Shown here: piece after piece, positions 6,814 through 9,446 of the stretch
Position numbering within the stretch: position 1 is the stretch's first letter
How the letters are laid out: each line of letters begins with the position of its first letter
Source: Actinomycetota bacterium
GTDB taxonomy: Bacteria; Actinomycetota; Thermoleophilia; Solirubrobacterales; Solirubrobacteraceae
DNA length: 9,446 bases
Assembly: GCA_009699615.1 (NCBI GenBank)
Contig: WLNV01000049.1
Span: 1 to 9,446, forward strand
Direction of reading: 5' to 3'
Notes under the pieces: generated by a model
The model's database searches: none
What the model saw: the letters and a program-made list of their open reading frames with translations, nothing else
Told to the model about the DNA's origin: nothing
Translations under genes and position numbers: made by a program

Positions 6814-8358
6814 ATGGGGGTTCGAGTGAGATCAGCTTTGGTTGTGTCGTGCGTGAGCATCGTTGGTCTGCTCAGCTCTGGTGCCTCCGCCAACGCCAGC
6901 GAGACGCCGCGGACTCTCCGCGTAATGAGCTTCAACGTTTGGTACGGGGGCGATCAGATCGCCTTTGGGCAGGTCGCTGAGGCGATCAAGGCGGCTCGGG
7001 CCGACATTGTTGGGATCCAAGAGCCGGACGGCAATCTTCGCCGGATCGCCGACGCGGTCGGTTTCCCCTACGTTGACGAGCGCCGTTACATCATCTCGCG
7101 CTACCCACTATTCGACTCCGGAATCGGCGTTAAGGAGGGTAAGGCTCGAGTGCCGTACTCGATCAACGGGCAGGACGCAGCCGACGTCAATGCCTGGGCT
7201 CTGATCGGGGCGGGGGAGGTCGTAGCGGTCGCCAATACTCACCTGACCCCCGACCCTTACGGCCCCGAAGCGGTCCGCGATGGTGCCAGCGTCGAAAAGG
7301 TGCTGGCACTTGAAGATGAAATCCGTGTGCCCGAAGTGCGCCCGCTGACTACCGCGCTGGCGAAAATCGCCAAGGCCAACATCCCGGTCTTTCTTACCGG
7401 GGACTTCAACTCACCTTCATATCTCGATTGGACCGCGGCCGCCGTCGGGACGCGACCGGAGATTAAGTACCCGGTCCAATGGCCGGTCTCCAAGCGCGTT
7501 GTCGACGCAGGGTTACGTGACTCATTTCGAGCCATCTACGCCGACCCCGTTGCCGTTCCTGGCTTGACGTGGACGGCTGGGCGCCCATATCCGTACATCC
7601 CACCAAACGAACTCAGCGATCGGCTCGATTACGTCTACGCGGGTGGTGCGGCGACGCCAACCTCTAGTGAGATCGTCGGCGAGCAGGGCAACCCAGCGGT
7701 CGCGATCGGGCTGAATCCTTATCCGAGCGACCACCGCGCGGTTGTTTCCGAGTTCGGCGTGCGTCCGGCCGCGGCTCCGGCGCTGATAACAACCGACCGC
7801 CCGACCGTTGTTGCCGGCAGGCCGGTAGTTGTTCGTTTCGTTGTTCCCAACCATGGCAAGTGGGCAGTCGCGCTAGTGCCGCGCGGAGCTAACGTCAACC
7901 GTGCGATCAGTTCGTACGGCACCAGTGCAGGGCCACAAGATCAAGCCGATCGGACATCGATCAAACTGGGCACACGAGCAATGGCGCCGGCTGAGTACGA
8001 CGCGATCCTGGTCAGCGCCAACGGTCGCACTCAGGCCAGGCACCGCTTCACAGTCGTTGCCGCTGGTGCGCGGCCGACGATCAGGGTCGCCAAGCGCGCA
8101 ATAAGGTCGGGAGCATCGATTCGCGTCAGTTGGAGCGGCGCTCCGGGCTGGCGCAATGATTGGGTCAGCGTTAGCAAGGCCGGAGACCCCGACGTTGTCA
8201 ACTACATCGGCTATGTCTACACAGGTGCACACGTCAATGGCTCCGAGACGATCACGGCCGACGACCTCGGCAAGCTCAAGAAGGGCCGCTACGTAGTGCG
8301 CCTCCTGCGCGACGATCATTACGACGTCCTAGCGCAGACCAGCTTCTCGGTCCGCTAG
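6814..8358 (+). CDS. secreted endonuclease/exonuclease/phosphatase (EEP) family enzyme with two C-terminal beta domains
   Basis: A 514-residue exported hydrolase. The signal peptide is residues 1-28 (ANA cleavage). The EEP domain (about 36-315) has every core motif: SFNVWY (N41), GIQE (E70), THL (H143), GDFN (D197, N199), SDRLDYVY (D269, D272) and SDH (D306, H307), so a Mg-dependent phosphodiesterase or phosphatase is expected. Family members outside the cell include DNases, sphingomyelinases and inositol-phosphate phosphatases; this sequence does not decide between them. Residues about 323-415 and 418-514 look like two copies of one beta-sandwich domain, possibly for binding to wall, polymer or membrane. 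ATG 6814 is chosen over TTG 6805 because the latter sits in a candidate -10 box and adds only three residues. The gene follows a hairpin terminator, so it probably has its own promoter, and converges on the MBL gene. Confidence 0.9.
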   Translation: MGVRVRSALVVSCVSIVGLLSSGASANASETPRTLRVMSFNVWYGGDQIAFGQVAEAIKAARADIVGIQEPDGNLRRIADAVGFPYVDERRYIISRYPLFDSGIGVKEGKARVPYSINGQDAADVNAWALIGAGEVVAVANTHLTPDPYGPEAVRDGASVEKVLALEDEIRVPEVRPLTTALAKIAKANIPVFLTGDFNSPSYLDWTAAAVGTRPEIKYPVQWPVSKRVVDAGLRDSFRAIYADPVAVPGLTWTAGRPYPYIPPNELSDRLDYVYAGGAATPTSSEIVGEQGNPAVAIGLNPYPSDHRAVVSEFGVRPAAAPALITTDRPTVVAGRPVVVRFVVPNHGKWAVALVPRGANVNRAISSYGTSAGPQDQADRTSIKLGTRAMAPAEYDAILVSANGRTQARHRFTVVAAGARPTIRVAKRAIRSGASIRVSWSGAPGWRNDWVSVSKAGDPDVVNYIGYVYTGAHVNGSETITADDLGKLKKGRYVVRLLRDDHYDVLAQTSFSVR

Positions 8359-8397
8359 TCGCTGCTCGTGGGCAGAAACGGCGAACTTGCCTCTCTC

Positions 8398-8445
8398 TCC
8401 GAGCTAGGGTTACATAATCCACATTATCGAGCATTCAAGCTCGGA
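8398..8445. repeat. nested inverted repeats in the convergent intergenic region, possible bidirectional terminator
   Basis: TCCGAGCT (8398-8405) is the exact reverse complement of AGCTCGGA (8438-8445). Between them ATAAT (8414-8418) pairs with ATTAT (8423-8427) around a 4-nt loop. A competing short stem is possible between CGAGC (8428-8432) and GCTCG (8439-8443) with a 6-nt loop. It lies between convergent stop codons, where a two-way terminator would be expected, but no U-tract follows on either strand. The centre is unusually AT-rich for this DNA. Confidence 0.45.
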
Positions 8446-8469
8446 ATTGCCTGAATTGGCTTGTTCTGC

Positions 8470-8496
8470 AGCCGTTATGCCCCACGGTTGACGGCT
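8470..8496. repeat. small inverted repeat just past the MBL stop codon
   Basis: AGCCGT (8470-8475) is the reverse complement of ACGGCT (8491-8496), with a 15-nt loop, starting 9 nt beyond the stop of the minus-strand MBL gene. It could be a weak terminator for that gene, but the loop is long and no U-tract follows on the minus strand. Chance is a reasonable explanation. Confidence 0.25.
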
Positions 8497-8505
8497 CTTG
8501 GCTAG

Positions 8506-9446
8506 TTACGAGAGAGGACCGCTGGCGAAGAGCGAGCTGCGCTCGACGTCACGGCCGCCAACAGGAAGGCTGTATAGATCGCCGTCGTTGGCGATCCAAA
8601 GCGGGCCCGTAAAGCGTTCTTTGGCATCGCCGAGATACGGGCCTTCAAGAGCCTTGATCGGCAGAGGCGGAATTACATGCGTCATCGCGAGTGCGCCGAC
8701 GTTGGCGTCTCTGGCCGCGTCGGCGGCTTGGGCAGGCGTTGCGTGGTAATCAACCACGTCGACGAGGATCTGTGCGCGGTTTATGAACCCTGCTTCGCGG
8801 CTGGCCTCTTCGACCAGCTTGAGCAGGTCGGCTGAGAGCGCGTCATGAACGAGGAGGTCTGCGCCCTGTGCGGCGTCGACAAGGCTCTTCGTGTAGACCG
8901 TGTCGCCGCTGACGACAATGCTGCGGCCCTTGTAATCGAAGCGGTAGCCGACGGCAGGGGTGGCGGGAGAGTGGTCGACCTCAAAGGCCGTGATTACAAG
9001 TCCCCCATCCTCCAGGACTACCTTCGAAGTCTTGCCAGCATCGAACTCAAATGGTTCGGCAACCATTCCCGCGGTCGCCGCTGGTGCGATCCCTTCTCCG
9101 TGATGTGCCGTGCGGTAAGAGTTGTCTAGCGCGTAAGCCTCGTTGTAGCCGTTCACGACCCGGTCCACCCCCACCGGTCCAAGGACACGCAGTTTCGTCT
9201 TCGCAGCGTTGGCGACCCAGCGCTGCAGCGTGACGCTGCCGAGACCGCCGATGTGGTCAGAGTGGAAGTGGGTCAGTAGTACGGCCTGAATCTGGTCTGG
9301 ACGAAGTTGCATCCGGTTGAATGTTTCCGATGCCTGCTCGCCGGCGTCGATCATGTAGATCTTCTGGTTGACGATTACCGCCGTACACGGGTTCCCGCGC
9401 TGCTCGTCTGGGATCGGCGAACCGGATCCGCAGATAGCGATGTGCA
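8506..9446 (-). CDS. MBL-fold metallo-hydrolase (RNase Z/arylsulfatase-like), N-terminus outside window
   Basis: The frame stays open from the stop at 8506-8508 to the right edge. An internal ATG at 9354 is not the start, because the residues before it (ICGSGSPIPDEQRGNP, then AVIVNQKIYMIDAG) form the first beta strands of the fold and continue without a stop. About 312 residues are visible. Zinc-site motifs are THFHSDHIGG (about 9244-9273), GDTVYTKSL with the bridging Asp, LVHDA and MTHVIPP near the C-terminal end. The GSGSPIPD opening and SDHIGGLG...LQRW are, from memory, typical of a bacterial MBL family annotated variously as RNase Z-like or arylsulfatase-like; several members are exported. 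A phosphodiesterase or sulfatase activity is likely, but the substrate is unknown. The signal peptide, if any, would lie beyond the window. The gene converges on the EEP gene with 147 bp between stops. Confidence 0.87.
   Translation of the reverse strand, partial: HIAICGSGSPIPDEQRGNPCTAVIVNQKIYMIDAGEQASETFNRMQLRPDQIQAVLLTHFHSDHIGGLGSVTLQRWVANAAKTKLRVLGPVGVDRVVNGYNEAYALDNSYRTAHHGEGIAPAATAGMVAEPFEFDAGKTSKVVLEDGGLVITAFEVDHSPATPAVGYRFDYKGRSIVVSGDTVYTKSLVDAAQGADLLVHDALSADLLKLVEEASREAGFINRAQILVDVVDYHATPAQAADAARDANVGALAMTHVIPPLPIKALEGPYLGDAKERFTGPLWIANDGDLYSLPVGGRDVERSSLFASGPLS

Noticed and set aside
7873..8319. A 148-codon minus-strand frame inside the EEP gene
   Set aside because: Antisense to the C-terminal beta domains, with no start signal or domain of its own.
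8506..9354. MBL protein as a complete 282-residue gene starting at ATG 9354
   Set aside because: The frame continues without a stop to the right edge, and the residues before that Met form the expected first strands (GSGSPIPD and onward) of the fold.
1..9446. Mobile element, phage, CRISPR or defence system
   Set aside because: No transposase, integrase, repeat array, nuclease-helicase pair or toxin-antitoxin gene is visible; all genes are of metabolic or exported hydrolase type with similar composition.

Overview
The window looks like chromosomal DNA of a GC-rich actinobacterium. GTG and TTG starts are used, and several start codons sit 6-10 nt after a TANNNT hexamer, the usual layout of leaderless actinobacterial transcripts. 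From memory, the GroES variant and the C-terminal tail of the first (cut) gene resemble proteins of Thermoleophilia/Solirubrobacterales. That placement is an inference and was not tested by any search. I see no tRNA, rRNA, CRISPR array, insertion sequence, integrase or phage gene.

Layout. Positions 1-171 hold the 3' end of a gene for a probable wall-associated or secreted protein. After a 152-nt leader with a possible promoter and two tiny ORFs comes acetoacetyl-CoA synthetase (324-2315, +). Its stop codon overlaps the stop of a convergent GroES-like co-chaperonin gene (2312-2662, -); both stops use the same CTAG. The GroES gene is divergent from a small cupin gene (2721-3086, +), with 58 bp between them carrying one candidate -10 box per direction.

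The second half is a run of exported hydrolases: a 5'-nucleotidase/2',3'-cyclic phosphodiesterase with an extra N-terminal Fn3-like domain (3148-5112, +); a secreted calcineurin-like metallophosphoesterase (5153-6655, +), 40 bp downstream with the only strong Shine-Dalgarno in the window; a hairpin terminator; and a secreted endonuclease/exonuclease/phosphatase (EEP) protein with two apparently duplicated C-terminal beta domains (6814-8358, +). A convergent MBL-fold hydrolase (8506 to the right edge, -) follows after an intergenic region with inverted repeats.

Working together (inference): EEP nuclease or phosphodiesterase, metallophosphoesterase and 5'-nucleotidase could degrade extracellular nucleic acids, nucleotides or phosphoesters in sequence to nucleosides and phosphate. 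The first two phosphoesterase genes are probably co-transcribed; the EEP gene probably has its own promoter. The acetoacetyl-CoA synthetase, GroES and cupin genes look like ordinary housekeeping or metabolic genes with no evident link to the phosphoesterases. I found no clearly undescribed system. The most interesting items are the phosphoesterase cluster, the tandem C-terminal domains of the EEP protein, the stand-alone divergent GroES, and the repeated leaderless start layout. No gene-free stretch exceeds 160 bases.
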